From: Parachlamydiales bacterium
Lineage (GTDB): Bacteria > Chlamydiota > Chlamydiia > Chlamydiales > Rhabdochlamydiaceae
Length of the DNA stretch: 64,000 bases
NCBI GenBank assembly: GCA_027459675.1
Contig: DAIDHO010000004.1
Coordinates: 1-64,000 of the forward strand
Direction: 5' to 3'
Shown here: one piece after another, positions 1-10,482 of the stretch
Numbering within the stretch: position 1 is the stretch's first letter
Layout of the letters: each line of letters opens with the position of its first letter
The notes under the pieces: generated by a model
Database searches by the model: none
What the model was told of the DNA's origin: nothing
Seen by the model: the letters and a program-made list of their open reading frames with translations, nothing else
Position numbers and translations under genes: made by a program

Positions 1-210
1 CAACAATCCGAAGGGAAATGCCGATACAGAGAGGGTGTTTAGGACGTTGAAAGAAGAGATTGTCTGGACGAGGGAATTCAAAGCCTATCGCAGCTTGAAA
101 CAGCCCTTAACGAATGGATCGCCTATTACAACACCCGCTATCTGCAATCGTCATTAGGATATAAACCACCCGTGCAAATCGAACAAGAATACAAGGGGAA
201 AGTCGCATGA
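1..210 (+). pseudogene. IS3-type transposase C-terminal remnant, frameshifted
   Basis: This is the last ~70 codons of an IS3-family integrase-type transposase (orfB), cut by the window edge. Reading frame 2 gives NADTERVFRTLKEEIVW, the typical region around the catalytic glutamate of the DDE domain. The frame then breaks near base 94. Frame 1 continues with LETALNEWIAYYNTRYLQ and ends in TGA at 208-210, which matches the usual C-terminal end of these enzymes. A one-step frame change inside a conserved region means the copy is probably dead, unless the IS uses recoding here, which is not usual at this place. The following ~160 bases up to 370 hold no gene and probably include the element's right end. 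Confidence 0.75.
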
Positions 211-370
211 CTAAAAAACCATCCCCTCAAAAGCCAAAAAACTCCTACTTCTCAAGCTTGACAAATGGTGTGCACTACACGAAAACCTAGCGGCTGTTTG
301 GGTTCTTTTTATTTATACCACAAGTGTCAGATTAAGTTTTTGCTAGTACAAACGAAGATAATTACCTTTT

Positions 371-1480
371 TTAACGGGCTTCTAACAGATGCAAGAAGAC
401 ATCCAGCCCTCCATTTACAAGGGGGATGGGTTTCATGAGTTTACCAGGAAAACGAGTCGGAAGGCGAGGATGGGGAGTTAAGATCGCTGCGTGAGCTTTG
501 GATTGGCAAGTGGTCTCAAGAAAGTGGGCAAGCGCTCTGTAAGGATCGTTACCGGACTTGAGACGGACTCCATAAGGCGGGTTGGTAACGACAAGGGTTG
601 GAAGTTGTAGAGGTCGGAAAAGGCGGATGTCCGTATGTTGAAAATAGATGGGAAAGTGGGTTGCAGACCCGATCGCTCGGCACGATTCAATGGCTTTGAG
701 GTCCCGGTCCCCCCCGAAGATGGAATAGGGGCGTAAAGAGATGTGTTTGCTTTTCATATCTTCTTGATAAGCATTAAAGGCAGCTACAGAAAAGTCGGGA
801 TGTTTGAAAAAGCCCCATCTATCTCGATAGTATCCAGGAGCAGTATGGGTAGATTTCAAGGCGGCTTCCCACAAGAAAGTTCCTGAGCCGCAGTAGGGGT
901 CGCAGAGGATATCTGTAGAGGTATAACCGGCGAGTTTTAAGACGGCAGCAGCAAGGGTTTCTTGAAGGGGAGCTTCTACAGTCGAGACGCGGTATCCTCG
1001 TTTAAAAAGAGGGACTCCTGAAGTATCAAAACTGAGGGTGGCTCTATTTTTATAAATGAAGAGGTTAAGCTGAATGGAGGGATTTCTCAGTTCCACAGAA
1101 GGACGCTTTCCTGTTTTCTCCCGAAAGTAGTCACAGATAGCATCTTTTACAATAAGCCCTGCAAAATGACTGTTTTTAAAGCCTTCATTCAGGGTGACAT
1201 TCGTATCGATAGCAAAGGTCGTTTCTGTAGAAAGCCATTTATCCCATTCGATGGAAAGAGCTTCTCGATAAAGGACATCACGGTGGGCTGCTTCAAAAAG
1301 TTTGATCGGCCAAAGCACGCGTGTTGCAAGGTGACTTTCGAAATTGATACGATACACATTTTGCATAGTGGCTTCTACGGAGGCCCCTCGAGGCCATTTC
1401 CGCGCAGGGATTCCTAAAGAAGCAAGCTCTTCAGCAAGGAGTGATTCGAGTTTAGGAGGGCATGAAACAAAGATATGCAT
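371..1480 (-). CDS. THUMP-domain class I SAM RNA methyltransferase (RlmL N-half/YpsC-like)
   Basis: Predicted N2-guanine RNA methyltransferase acting on 23S rRNA or a similar RNA. The N-terminal ~150 residues look like a ferredoxin-like plus THUMP RNA-binding module, with conserved VELRNPSIQLNLFIYKNRA near residues 128-147. The C-terminal Rossmann methyltransferase domain carries DPYCGSGTFLWEAAL (SAM-binding motif I) and the catalytic motif TNPPYGVRL. At 369 aa it is about the size of YpsC-type proteins and of the N-terminal half of E. coli RlmL. It is the last gene of the rpsA-to-ychF minus-strand run, 5 bp after the ychF stop, so it is probably cotranscribed. Exact target base is inferred, not shown. 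Confidence 0.85.
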   Translation of the reverse strand: MHIFVSCPPKLESLLAEELASLGIPARKWPRGASVEATMQNVYRINFESHLATRVLWPIKLFEAAHRDVLYREALSIEWDKWLSTETTFAIDTNVTLNEGFKNSHFAGLIVKDAICDYFREKTGKRPSVELRNPSIQLNLFIYKNRATLSFDTSGVPLFKRGYRVSTVEAPLQETLAAAVLKLAGYTSTDILCDPYCGSGTFLWEAALKSTHTAPGYYRDRWGFFKHPDFSVAAFNAYQEDMKSKHISLRPYSIFGGDRDLKAIESCRAIGSATHFPIYFQHTDIRLFRPLQLPTLVVTNPPYGVRLKSGNDPYRALAHFLETTCQSKAHAAILTPHPRLPTRFPGKLMKPIPLVNGGLDVFLHLLEAR

Positions 1481-1485
1481 AGGTT

Positions 1486-2583
1486 TTAATGGTGGTAAAA
1501 AAGGATGACGTCCCCATCTTGAACGATATAATCTTTTCCTTCTGAGCGGGCTTTTCCAGCTTCTCGGGCGCCGACTCTTCCTTTATAGGTGATCATATCA
1601 GAATAGGATACGACTTCGGCGCGGATAAATCCTTTTTGAATGTCTGAGTGGATCTTTCCGGCAGCAACTTGGGCAGAGGTTCCTTTGAGGATGGGCCAAG
1701 CGCGAGTTTCTATTTCCCCAGAAGTAATGTAGGTGATGAGATCTAGAGTAGAGAATGCTGCACGAATAAGACGAGTCAGACCTGTTTCTTCAAGGCCTAA
1801 TGATTTTAAATACTCCGAAGCTTCTTGTGCTGTAAGCTGTGAAAGCTCTTCTTCCAGTTTGGCGCAGATAGGGATGACAATGCTTTGTTCTTGGTTTGCA
1901 AAGGCGCGGACTGCCTGAACAAGGTCATTTTCCATGGTAGGGAGCGATGCTTCGCTCACATTGGTAACGTAGAGGATTTTTTTACTTGTCAAGAAGGGAT
2001 AGGATGCAAGATGTTCCCTCTCTTCGGGAGTAGCTTCGAAGGAACGCAGGGGAAGGTTTTTGTTGAGGTGAGTTATCGCTTTTTGAAGGGTCTCAAAGAG
2101 AGGGATAAATTCTTTTTTAGCCTTGAGTTGTTTTTCAATTTTTTTGGCGATGTTATCGGCCATTTGAAGATCAGAGAGAACGAGTTCTAAGTTAATGACT
2201 TCAATATCGGAGAGAGGATCGACTTTGCCGGCAACGTGGATGACATCGCTATCTTCAAAACAGCGAACAACTTGAATAATCGCATCGGTTTCGCGGATAT
2301 TGGTGAGGAATTGGTTGCCAAGCCCTTCTCCTTCAGAGGCTCCTTTGACCAGGCCTGCAATATCGACAAAGGTGACGGTGGCCGGTACGATTTTTTTGCT
2401 TTGAGAGAGGTGGGAGAGCTGGATAAGGCGTGGATCATCAACTTCTACGATGCCGACATTGGGGTCGATAGTACAAAAAGGGTAGTTGGCAGCAGCAGCA
2501 GTCATCTTGCGGGTGAGCGCGTTAAAAAGAGTTGATTTCCCGACGTTCGGAAGTCCTACGATTCCACAGGAGAGGCCTGCCAT
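1486..2583 (-). CDS. ychF: Redox-regulated ribosome-binding ATPase YchF
   Basis: OBG-family P-loop NTPase that binds 70S ribosomes and prefers ATP. Near the start is [15 protein letters not shown] (G1), then the segment [20 protein letters not shown] (G3 region), and a C-terminal TGS-like domain ending [15 protein letters not shown]. The frame is open nine codons further upstream, but ATG at 2583 ([10 protein letters not shown]) is preceded by AAAGGA at a 6-base spacing and matches family N-termini, so it is preferred. Even so, the gene begins inside the end of ribF, overlapping it by 28 bp, which suggests translational coupling. The ribF-ychF order is the one known from Chlamydia. Confidence 0.95.
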   Translation of the reverse strand: MAGLSCGIVGLPNVGKSTLFNALTRKMTAAAANYPFCTIDPNVGIVEVDDPRLIQLSHLSQSKKIVPATVTFVDIAGLVKGASEGEGLGNQFLTNIRETDAIIQVVRCFEDSDVIHVAGKVDPLSDIEVINLELVLSDLQMADNIAKKIEKQLKAKKEFIPLFETLQKAITHLNKNLPLRSFEATPEEREHLASYPFLTSKKILYVTNVSEASLPTMENDLVQAVRAFANQEQSIVIPICAKLEEELSQLTAQEASEYLKSLGLEETGLTRLIRAAFSTLDLITYITSGEIETRAWPILKGTSAQVAAGKIHSDIQKGFIRAEVVSYSDMITYKGRVGAREAGKARSEGKDYIVQDGDVILFYHH

Positions 2584-3125
2584 AATGATCCTTTGTGATG
2601 ACCAAGCCATTTTTGGGCTTGATCGAAGTTATGAGTTTTAATGAGCTCTCGAATAAGGCGTGAAGAAATAGTAACGCCATTGATCTTCAATTTGGGAATA
2701 AAAAGTGTTTTGTAGCCCATTTTGTAGCCTAGGGAAGCGATTGTTTTGGGCTCTCCTTCTCCTCGGGCTCCGATGCGCATGTCTTCCCCCCCCATGAGAA
2801 CGGAAAAGGAGAGCTTTTGCAGAAACTGATCATAGGGCATTTGAGAGAGCTCGTGGGTAAAAGCAAGTACGATGGTCATGGCTACGCCAAAGTGTTCTAG
2901 GAGCCGGAGTTTTTCTTGGAGAGTGAGGATGGGGTTTGGGGCATGACCGGGATAGAGCACTTCTGCAGGATGATTGGAGAAAGTGACCACGACGGGTGTT
3001 CCTTGTTTTTTTAGTTCTTGCAAGAGATATTGATGACCTAAATGGACTCCATCAAAAGTGCCGATAGTAAGAGCAATCGGTTGAGGGATAGAAGGGATCT
3101 GCTCTAGAGATTCATGAGTGATCAT
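2556..3125 (-). CDS. ribF: FMN adenylyltransferase domain protein (RibF lacking the riboflavin kinase domain)
   Basis: The first ~150 residues match the FAD synthetase (FMN adenylyltransferase) half of RibF. GTFDGVHLGHQYLL is the nucleotidyltransferase HxGH-type motif, and SSRLIRELI ends the domain. Bifunctional RibF proteins are about 300 aa and go on to a C-terminal flavokinase domain. This one stops at 189 aa, just after the KWLG linker, and the next bases are already ychF. The kinase half is therefore absent, not merely missed. It overlaps truB by 4 bp. It could make FAD from FMN but needs FMN from elsewhere, either from another kinase gene or from the host. Domain identity is sure; the metabolic consequence is inference. 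Confidence 0.88.
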   Translation of the reverse strand: MITHESLEQIPSIPQPIALTIGTFDGVHLGHQYLLQELKKQGTPVVVTFSNHPAEVLYPGHAPNPILTLQEKLRLLEHFGVAMTIVLAFTHELSQMPYDQFLQKLSFSVLMGGEDMRIGARGEGEPKTIASLGYKMGYKTLFIPKLKINGVTISSRLIRELIKTHNFDQAQKWLGHHKGSLWQASPVES

Positions 3126-3814
3126 AGGTATAAAAGATCTCCCAGAATACTTTCAGAAATATGAAAAGAGCCACAGCGCAGACGGCGTAGATGCGACAGA
3201 TGCGCGCCGCAGGTGAGGAGAGATCCGAGGTCATAGGCAATCGAGCGGATATAGGTCCCCTTAGAACAGACGATATGGAGGGAGAGAAGGGGATACTTGT
3301 ACGATAGAAGCGTTGTGCGAAGGGTCAATTCAGAAGCGACTCTCGGAATTTCAATGCCTTTCCGAGCGAGTTTATACAAAGGTTTGCCTTGGACTTTTTT
3401 AGCTGAGAACATAGGGGGAATTTGTTGGATTTTTCCTTGAAAGCTACGCAGGGCTTTTTCTATTTCTTCAAGAGCGGGGATATAGGAGGAGGTGAAAGTC
3501 GGTTGTCCATCGCAGTCGTATGAATCGGTAGAGATGCCTAGGTGAAGGGTCGCTTCATATTCTTTTTCAGTGGCAAGAAACGTGTTAGACATCCGTGTAA
3601 ATTCCTTTCCAATGAGTAAAATCATGAGTCCTGTTGCAAAGGGATCTAAAGTGCCAGCATGCCCAATTTTTTGAACTCCAGTTTTTTTGCGTAGGGCTGT
3701 CACTAAGCTAAAGGATGTTTTTCCCCGGGGTTTATCGATAAGAAGAATCCCTTGGTTTTCATTTTTATTCTGAAGATTTTTCAGGAGGAGGGGTGCGAGT
3801 GGCTTGTTCTTCAT
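3122..3814 (-). CDS. truB: tRNA pseudouridine(55) synthase TruB
   Basis: Makes pseudouridine at position 55 in the T-loop of tRNAs. The signature KIGHAGTLDPFATGLM contains the catalytic aspartate, and later family motifs include the segment IQQIPPMFSAKKVQGKPLYK and SKGTYIRSIAYDLG. At 230 aa it is short for the family and lacks a C-terminal PUA extension, which is common in small genomes. The start overlaps the end of rbfA by 50 bp; no later ATG precedes the conserved core, so this start is kept. It sits in the usual infB-rbfA-truB-ribF order. Confidence 0.95.
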   Translation of the reverse strand: MKNKPLAPLLLKNLQNKNENQGILLIDKPRGKTSFSLVTALRKKTGVQKIGHAGTLDPFATGLMILLIGKEFTRMSNTFLATEKEYEATLHLGISTDSYDCDGQPTFTSSYIPALEEIEKALRSFQGKIQQIPPMFSAKKVQGKPLYKLARKGIEIPRVASELTLRTTLLSYKYPLLSLHIVCSKGTYIRSIAYDLGSLLTCGAHLSHLRRLRCGSFHISESILGDLLYL

Positions 3815-4148
3815 GGATCTTCTCTAGAAGGTTGTGGATTCGAATCTCATCATCCAACGTATCATCCAGATGGAAGGTGAGGGAGGGGAAATACCGCATA
3901 ACCACCTTTTTGGACGCATGGAAAGAGATGTAGCCTGCGGCTGATTTAAGAGCTTTTAAAGTCTCCTTTTTTTCCAGATCGGATCCGAGCATACTGATAT
4001 AAACTTTAGCATGATGGAGATCTTTGGTGATTTCGACTTTTTTAATGGTAAGCAAAGTTGAAATTTTAGGATTGCGTATCTCCCGCATGATGACTTCAGC
4101 AATCACTTCCTGTAAAAGGGAGTTGAGGCGGTCTGTTCTTTGGGCCAT
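3765..4148 (-). CDS. rbfA: 30S ribosome-binding factor RbfA
   Basis: Late 30S assembly factor with a single KH-like domain. The N-terminus MAQRTDRLNSLLQEVIAEVI and the middle part KVEITKDLHHAKVYISMLG are typical, and the C-terminal FHLDDTLDDEIRIHNLLEKI closes the domain. Its ATG follows the infB stop directly (TAA-ATG), so translation is likely coupled. The C-terminal tail is short and charged (TRTPPPEKSSE) and overlaps the beginning of truB. Length 127 aa is normal. Confidence 0.94.
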   Translation of the reverse strand: MAQRTDRLNSLLQEVIAEVIMREIRNPKISTLLTIKKVEITKDLHHAKVYISMLGSDLEKKETLKALKSAAGYISFHASKKVVMRYFPSLTFHLDDTLDDEIRIHNLLEKIHEEQATRTPPPEKSSE

Positions 4149-7118
4149 TTATAGTTCCGGGGTGAGGTAGGTGACTTCATAGGCTTGTAAGATATCCCCT
4201 TCTTTAAAATCATTAAACCCTTGAAGAAGGATACCGCATTCTTGTCCTTTGGAAACTTCTCGCACATCTTCTTTGATTTTCTTGAGAGAGGCAATCGGGC
4301 CCTTCCAGACTACTTCTTTATTGCGTACCACACGCACATGGGATGAACGGTGGATGGTACCTTCTGAGACTTGGCATCCTGCGATATTTCCAATCTGAGA
4401 GGACTTAAAGACAGCTTTGACGAGCACTTCCCCAATATCATTTTCTTGGGCAATTTTATCGAGGAGGGCAATCATGAGCTCTTTCACATCATCGACTGCA
4501 TGGTAAATGATATCATGGAGACGGACTTTGACATGGAGTTGTTTAATGAGAGGGTCTGCCCGTGATTCAACTTGGGTGTGGAAGCCAATGATAGTGGCTT
4601 TGGACGCTGCTGCAAGCTGAATATCAGATTCGGAAATTTCACCCACTGCTAAAGAGATGATGTTGATATCCACTTTGGAGGAGGTGATTTTCTCGATCGA
4701 ATGTTTAAGAGCTTCAAGAGAGCCTTGTACGTCAGCACGTAGGATCAGGTTGAGGACTTTCTTCTCTTGTTTTTGCACATGTTGTGTTAAATCGATCCCA
4801 GCTCGTTTAGCTTGAAGAGCTACATGCTTTCTCTGAATGGCTCTCTCTTCGGAGACGTGACGTGCTTCCGCTTCGTCTTGGACGACAATAAAATCACTGC
4901 CGGCTTCGGGAAGGCCTGAAAGTCCCGTGATTTTGACAGGGGTAGAGGGCCCTGCGTGTTCAATCCATTTTCCATGCTCATCCTGCATGGTTTTAACACG
5001 TCCCCAGTGTTCCGTAAAGACGATCGCATCTCCCAGATGGAGAGTTCCATTCTGAACAAGAACTGTGGTAACAGCTCCCATGCCTTTGTGCATTTCAGAT
5101 TCAATGACAGCTCCTCGAGCACGCGTATGGGGATTTGATTTAAGCTCTAACACTTCAGCTTGCAGCGCAAGCATTTCAAGCAGGTTTTTAATACCCTCGC
5201 CTGAGACTGCCGAACAGTTTACAGTGATGATTTGACCTCCCCAAGCTTCAGGGAGTAGATCGTGCTCAGCCAGTTGACGATAAACATTTTCCGCATTAAA
5301 AGTAGGTTTATCTGATTTGTTGATGGCCACTAAAATCATCACACGGGCAGCTTTGGCTTGCTCAATCGCTTCAATACTCTGTGTTTTCAGGCCTTCGTCC
5401 CCCGCCACCACGAGCACAATGATATCGGTGACCTCTGCTCCCCGCGAGCGCATAGCTGAGAAGGCTTCATGGCCTGGGGTGTCAAGGATGGTAATATCGC
5501 CGTAAGGAGTGTGACATTTGAAGGCGCCGATGTGTTGGGTAATAGCGCCTGTCTCGCCTGCCGCAATGTTAGTTTTGCGAATGGCATCGATAAGGCTTGT
5601 TTTACCGTGGTCAACATGTCCCATAAAGGCCACCACAGGACTTCTTAAAACGAGATTTTGAGGATCTGTTTTCTCGATCTCTTGTTTGATCGTTTGATCT
5701 GTAATTTTAAGTCTTTTCTCTTCCGAGGTGTCGATTGTAATATCGCATTCAAAGTCATGGCCTAGCAGTTGCAGAGTGGTTTCATCATCCAGGTAGTCGT
5801 TTAGAGTCAAAACGACCCCTTTCATGAACAAGTTAGAAAGAAGTTGGGAAGCCTTGAGTTTCATTTCTGAGGCAAGCTCTTTAATAGTGATCGGAAGTCG
5901 AATATTTAAATTTTTAGGACGAATAACCACTTCTTCCATGGACGTTCTCGCTTTAAAGGAACGGCCTTTACCGCGAGGTCTCCACCCTTCGTCATTTTCA
6001 TCCCGGAGCCCTTGTCTATCGCGTGAATCGAATGATTTTTCGATTTCAGGTTTTTTGCTCGTTTTATCTTTGTCTTTGAAGCCCACTCCTAGTTTCTTGC
6101 GGCTCTCTTCATCGCTCCGAGGAGTTTTTGTAGGCGGAAAGTCTTTCGGGATGGGAGACGCTCCAAAGCGAGGCCCTCCTGGTGGTCTTCTAAATCCACC
6201 TGGTCCCCCAGATCCTGGAGAAAAGGGAGGCCGGGGTCCCGCGGGCCGAGGCCCGAAGGATCGTTGATCACCTGTACGGGGTTGGTAGGGGGGGCGGGGA
6301 CCTTGCCTATTATCGTGGGGTCGGCTATAGGATCTATCGCCTCCGCCTCCACCCTGATATCCACCCTGATATCCACCCTGATATCCACCGGGACGGGATT
6401 GATAAGGGGGTCGAGAAGATCCTTGATTTGAACCGGGATTAGAACCTGCATATCCCCCCCCCGATCTATGCTCAGGTCTAGATGTGTAAGGGGGGCGATT
6501 ATCCTGCCCTCTTTGGTAGTTCCCTGTTCTTTGATCAGGACGTGCTTGGTAAGGAGGACGGGATCCTTGATAGCCCCCCGTTCTTTGCTCATTAGACCTT
6601 GGTTCCCCAGACCTGTTCTCACCGAGCCTGTGTTCACCAGGCCTTTGTTCAAAGGGAGGTTTGGGTCCTAAGCGTTGAGCAGGATATTTAGGGCCTAGGA
6701 CGGGTTGAGCGGGCTGAGGGGAAGGAAGCGAAGGGGGGGGTTGGGAAGAAAGCGTAGGCTCAGCTTTGGGGGGAAGTTTACCCCCCTCTTCTTTGAAACC
6801 TTCGGGAATAGAAGCCGGAATAGAAGAAGGGGCAGGAGAGAACGGTTTTTCCTTAGGAGGAGCGGCTTCTTTTTTGACATCGGTGGAGGCAGGAGGGAGA
6901 GAAGGGTCCGACTTTAAGGCTTTGGGAGCTGCAGGTCCCAAACCTTCTTTCTGGGCCTCTTTCTGGGTTTGGCCTTTTAAAGTAGTTTTGGTAGAAGCCT
7001 GGGCAGAAGTGGGGGCCGCAGGTTTTTCTGGGGCTGCCTCTTCTTCGTTTTTTTTAAGTTTTTTAAGCGCTTCAGCAAGTTGAGCGTTTTTTACAGTAAT
7101 CTTAAGGTTTTTAGCCAA
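4149..7118 (-). CDS. infB: Translation initiation factor IF-2 with RGG/Tyr-rich N-terminal extension
   Basis: GTPase that places initiator tRNA on the 30S subunit. The core from about residue 400 has the IF2 N2 helix region, G1 [10 protein letters not shown] (about residue 499), G3 DTPGHEAF, G4 NKSD, and the C-terminal domains ending [12 protein letters not shown]. The first ~390 residues are low complexity: an Ala/Pro/Lys part, then roughly residues 140-330 rich in Gly, Arg, Tyr and Pro, with repeated RPPYQ and GGYQ words. Chlamydial IF-2 proteins are known to be long, but this composition resembles RNA-binding RGG/YG tracts. Its start overlaps the nusA stop by 8 bp. Confidence 0.96.
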   Translation of the reverse strand: MAKNLKITVKNAQLAEALKKLKKNEEEAAPEKPAAPTSAQASTKTTLKGQTQKEAQKEGLGPAAPKALKSDPSLPPASTDVKKEAAPPKEKPFSPAPSSIPASIPEGFKEEGGKLPPKAEPTLSSQPPPSLPSPQPAQPVLGPKYPAQRLGPKPPFEQRPGEHRLGENRSGEPRSNEQRTGGYQGSRPPYQARPDQRTGNYQRGQDNRPPYTSRPEHRSGGGYAGSNPGSNQGSSRPPYQSRPGGYQGGYQGGYQGGGGGDRSYSRPHDNRQGPRPPYQPRTGDQRSFGPRPAGPRPPFSPGSGGPGGFRRPPGGPRFGASPIPKDFPPTKTPRSDEESRKKLGVGFKDKDKTSKKPEIEKSFDSRDRQGLRDENDEGWRPRGKGRSFKARTSMEEVVIRPKNLNIRLPITIKELASEMKLKASQLLSNLFMKGVVLTLNDYLDDETTLQLLGHDFECDITIDTSEEKRLKITDQTIKQEIEKTDPQNLVLRSPVVAFMGHVDHGKTSLIDAIRKTNIAAGETGAITQHIGAFKCHTPYGDITILDTPGHEAFSAMRSRGAEVTDIIVLVVAGDEGLKTQSIEAIEQAKAARVMILVAINKSDKPTFNAENVYRQLAEHDLLPEAWGGQIITVNCSAVSGEGIKNLLEMLALQAEVLELKSNPHTRARGAVIESEMHKGMGAVTTVLVQNGTLHLGDAIVFTEHWGRVKTMQDEHGKWIEHAGPSTPVKITGLSGLPEAGSDFIVVQDEAEARHVSEERAIQRKHVALQAKRAGIDLTQHVQKQEKKVLNLILRADVQGSLEALKHSIEKITSSKVDINIISLAVGEISESDIQLAAASKATIIGFHTQVESRADPLIKQLHVKVRLHDIIYHAVDDVKELMIALLDKIAQENDIGEVLVKAVFKSSQIGNIAGCQVSEGTIHRSSHVRVVRNKEVVWKGPIASLKKIKEDVREVSKGQECGILLQGFNDFKEGDILQAYEVTYLTPEL
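6349..6388. repeat. 12-bp tandem repeat inside infB
   Basis: Three perfect copies of CCACCCTGATAT on the plus strand lie head to tail, followed by a partial copy. On the coding strand they encode repeated GGYQ. Being a multiple of three, copy number can change without breaking the infB frame. Confidence 0.85.
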
Positions 7119-8394
7119 CTTTTAACCCTTTTTTCTTGTAGATATCGTCTAAGATCTTCATTGCCATATCGAGACTAATTCCAGGAATTTTCGAGAGCTC
7201 TTCTGGTGTTGCACTAAGAACTTTTCGAGGGGTGTCATATCCTCCAGAGATCAAGCTTTCTAAAATCATCGAGCTCATTCCTTCGATGTGGAGTTTTTCA
7301 TCGAGTGTAGGATCGGAACAAAGGGCGAGCTGCTGACGTTGGATGTGGGTAATTTGCTGGTAGTCACTAACCTTCTGAACTTGAAGTTCAGCATCTATCA
7401 GCTCTCCGTTGAGGCGGGCATTCATTCCACGCTTTCCCAAGACAGCGGGGTAATTTTCGTCGTCGACGATAATGGACACCACACTTCCATCTTCGCTGAG
7501 CTCCATTTTACGCGGCTCAATGGGAGAAAGGGCATTGAGAAGCATCTGAATTGGATCGTCGGAGTACGAAATAATATCGATTTTTTCGTTATTGAGCTCG
7601 CGAATGATATTTTTAACACGGCTTCCACGGACGCCCACGCATGCCCCTACCGGATCGACTTTTGCATCGTGAGATTTTACCACAAGTTTTGTTCGATAGC
7701 CCGCGTCACGAACGATTTTCTCTATCGTAATAGTTCCGTCTTGGAGTTCAGGAACTTCTTGGAGAAAAAGCTGTCTGACAAATTCAGGATGGCTACGACT
7801 TAAAATAACTTCTGCCCCTCCATTTTCTGTATCGCGGACTTCAAAGAGAAGAGCTTGCACTCGATCTCCGACGTTGTATTTCTCCGTTTTTGGATAGAAA
7901 CGGTCGGGGAGGATTCCTTCTACTTTGCCTAGATCGACAATGAGGGTTGCGCCTCGAACAAGCCTCTTAACGGTTCCTGAAATGACTTCATTCAAGCGGT
8001 GACGGTATTCTTCGTAGATAACATCCCGTTCGGCTGAACGGAGCTTTTGGGAGATAATTTGCCTTGCTGTTTGGGCCGCAATCCGACCAAAATCTTGAGG
8101 AGTGCATGGGAAGTCAACCCACTCTCCTATTTCAACATTGGAATTCAAAAGTCGTGCTTCTTCAAGAGAAATTTCTTCCTCTGGGATTGTTACTTTATCG
8201 ACCACTTCCTTTTGTGCGACGACTTCAATATTTCCTGTTTTGGGATTCACATGCACAGAAATATTGATGAGACCTTTGATACTTTTGCGTGCAGCAGCAA
8301 GAAGGGATTCTTCTACAGCAGAGATAATGACTTCTCGCTTGATGCCTTTTTCACGCTCTAGATATTCAAAAATCGCTAGGAGGTCTTTATTCAT
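7111..8394 (-). CDS. nusA: Transcription termination/antitermination factor NusA
   Basis: RNA polymerase-binding factor for pausing, termination and antitermination. The order is N-terminal domain ([18 protein letters not shown]), S1 domain at about residues 130-200 ([20 protein letters not shown]), then two KH domains ([39 protein letters not shown]). The C-terminus ends in one helix-hairpin-helix-like segment ([20 protein letters not shown]) rather than the two acidic repeats of E. coli NusA. It lies between rpsA (90 bp upstream) and infB (8-bp overlap), as in Chlamydia. Confidence 0.96.
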   Translation of the reverse strand: MNKDLLAIFEYLEREKGIKREVIISAVEESLLAAARKSIKGLINISVHVNPKTGNIEVVAQKEVVDKVTIPEEEISLEEARLLNSNVEIGEWVDFPCTPQDFGRIAAQTARQIISQKLRSAERDVIYEEYRHRLNEVISGTVKRLVRGATLIVDLGKVEGILPDRFYPKTEKYNVGDRVQALLFEVRDTENGGAEVILSRSHPEFVRQLFLQEVPELQDGTITIEKIVRDAGYRTKLVVKSHDAKVDPVGACVGVRGSRVKNIIRELNNEKIDIISYSDDPIQMLLNALSPIEPRKMELSEDGSVVSIIVDDENYPAVLGKRGMNARLNGELIDAELQVQKVSDYQQITHIQRQQLALCSDPTLDEKLHIEGMSSMILESLISGGYDTPRKVLSATPEELSKIPGISLDMAMKILDDIYKKKGLKVG

Positions 8395-8484
8395 TTATTT
8401 ACCTATAAATTTAAACCACAACTTCTGCTCTGTTATGCTAAGAGAGACGCAGAGGTTATGCCCTACACGAGATCAGTTTGAAAA

Positions 8485-10230
8485 TTAACTGACTTCTTCA
8501 GTCGTTTTTTCTTTTGTCTTTTTCTTCGTGCTTCTTTTTTTCTTCTCACCCACTACAATATCATCGTGATTTTCTTTGTTTTTATCGATGAGGTATTCTT
8601 TGATAGAGAGAGAAACTTTCTTATGCTCAGGATCTACTTTAATCACTTTTGCAGTGACTTCTTGACCTTTGGAGATCACTTCTTCCACCTTTCCAAAAGG
8701 TTGATCTGAAAGCTCTGTCACGTGAATCAGCCCTTCAAGACCATTTTCAAGTTCAACAAAGGCTCCAAAAGCGGTGATTTTAGACACGAGGCCTTTCACC
8801 AAGGTGCCTACAGGCATAATTTTCTCAATATTTTCCCACGGGTTTTCGCTGAGTTGTTTGACACCGAGGGTGATTTTCTTATTTTCTTTATCGACAGAAA
8901 GAATGACCGCATCGACTTTATCGCCCTTCTTAAAGATTTCAGATGGATGGGAGACTTTCTTAATCCAGCTTAAATCTGAAATGTGGATGAGTCCATCAAT
9001 TCCAGGTTCAAGCTCAACAAATGCCCCATAATTGGTGAGGTTACGAATTTCAGCTGTGACACTCGATCCAATAGGATATTTTTTCTCTACGACGTCCCAA
9101 GGATTATTCTCGAGTTGCTTCATCCCTAAAGAAATTTTTCCTTCCTCTTTTTGGATAGAAATGACAATCGCTTCAACTTCATCTCCTTTTTTTACCATTT
9201 CGCTGGGGTCATTGATATTTTTTGTCCATGACATTTCAGAAACGTGGATGAGCCCTTCAATGCCGGGTTCGATTTCTAAGAAAGCCCCATAAGGGAGGAG
9301 GCTGACAATCTTGCCTTTCACGTGGGTTCCGGGGGGATATCTTTTTTCAATCTCTTCCCATGGGTTGCTCTCTTTTTGTTTCATGCCGAGTGCTACACGT
9401 CCTTTCTCTCGGTCGACATGGAGGATAATAACTTCGAGTTCATCGCCAATATTAACCATTTCAGAGGGATGCTTGATACGCTTCCAGGTCATATCTGTAA
9501 TATGAAGAAGGCCATCGACTCCATCGATATCAAGGAAAACGCCGAAATCAGTGATATTTTTAACAATTCCACGGCGGATTTCGTCTTCTTGGAAGTTTTC
9601 CAACATTTCAACTTTTTTAGACATGCGCTCTTCTTCGAGAAGCTCTCGACGAGAGACGACAATATTTTTACGATCTGTATTAATTTTTAGGATCTTGAAG
9701 TCATAAATTTTATCCAGGTATTCATCCAGATTTTTAATACGTTTATTATCGATTTGAGAGCCAGGAAGAAAGGCCTCAACCCCAATATCCACCATCAGGC
9801 CGCCCTTGACTTTTCTCATGACCTTTCCAGTCACGATAGAGCCTTCGGTACAGTTATTGACAATGTTTTCCCATTGGCGGAGGCGGCGGGCTTTGTCGCG
9901 AGAAAGCACAATTTGCCCATCTTCACCTTCGGTTTGCTCTAAGAATACCTCAACGACATTATCGAGAAAAAGCTCGGCGGGGTCTGTAAATTCACTGATC
10001 GGAACAAGTCCTTCCGATTTCAATCCTACGTCGATCACCACAAAATCTTTTGTGATCTCGACAACGCGTCCTTTTAAGACGAATCCGGAGTTCAAAGAGG
10101 CAAGAGGGCTTTCACTGCCCGCTTTCGTTTGGCCCGAAAGGAGTTTTTTGAAAATCGCTGCATCTTCCTCATGATAATCTACATCATCAATGATGTTAAT
10201 TGAGTTCCAATCGTTTTTTAATTTGGACAT
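8485..10230 (-). CDS. rpsA: 30S ribosomal protein S1
   Basis: mRNA-binding ribosomal protein. At 581 aa it carries six S1-type OB folds; four C-terminal ones are clear from repeated cores such as [39 protein letters not shown] and [13 protein letters not shown], each ~85 residues apart. The last ~30 residues are a Lys/Thr-rich tail ([19 protein letters not shown]) after the final domain. It is the first gene of the minus-strand operon. The 250-bp gap to the divergent gene at 10483 must hold its promoter, but I could not pick a convincing one. Confidence 0.97.
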   Translation of the reverse strand: MSKLKNDWNSINIIDDVDYHEEDAAIFKKLLSGQTKAGSESPLASLNSGFVLKGRVVEITKDFVVIDVGLKSEGLVPISEFTDPAELFLDNVVEVFLEQTEGEDGQIVLSRDKARRLRQWENIVNNCTEGSIVTGKVMRKVKGGLMVDIGVEAFLPGSQIDNKRIKNLDEYLDKIYDFKILKINTDRKNIVVSRRELLEEERMSKKVEMLENFQEDEIRRGIVKNITDFGVFLDIDGVDGLLHITDMTWKRIKHPSEMVNIGDELEVIILHVDREKGRVALGMKQKESNPWEEIEKRYPPGTHVKGKIVSLLPYGAFLEIEPGIEGLIHVSEMSWTKNINDPSEMVKKGDEVEAIVISIQKEEGKISLGMKQLENNPWDVVEKKYPIGSSVTAEIRNLTNYGAFVELEPGIDGLIHISDLSWIKKVSHPSEIFKKGDKVDAVILSVDKENKKITLGVKQLSENPWENIEKIMPVGTLVKGLVSKITAFGAFVELENGLEGLIHVTELSDQPFGKVEEVISKGQEVTAKVIKVDPEHKKVSLSIKEYLIDKNKENHDDIVVGEKKKRSTKKKTKEKTTEEVS

Positions 10231-10426
10231 GTAATCCAGTTTCTCCTACATAATTCAATCGGGGTTAGTTCAATTTTTTCTTTCTGTTCCTCGGATGAAG
10301 AAATAAAAAGATTAATCAGTACTAACCAATATTTAATAGTCTAATGATGGAAAAGATATCAAATCATTGAAAATTACAGCAAGAAGCAAAACAGAATTTA
10401 TTAAAATTAAATTTTTCTCTTTACAA

Positions 10427-10455
10427 TTGACGACGCTTCCTGCGGGGAGTATACT
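10427..10455 (+). promoter_or_regulatory. Sigma70/sigma66-type promoter for the 10483 gene
   Basis: TTGACG at 10427-10432 and TATACT at 10450-10455 are separated by exactly 17 bases, 28 bases before the ATG at 10483. A GAGGAA ribosome-binding site follows. Near-consensus spacing and hexamers make this one of the clearest promoters in the window. Confidence 0.6.
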
Positions 10456-10482
10456 CCTCAAAAGATCCTGAGATGAGGAAAA

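Noticed and set aside
6089-6652. 187-residue open frame on the minus strand inside infB
   Set aside because: It is a shadow of the GC-rich repetitive part of infB in another frame; its composition just mirrors the repeat.
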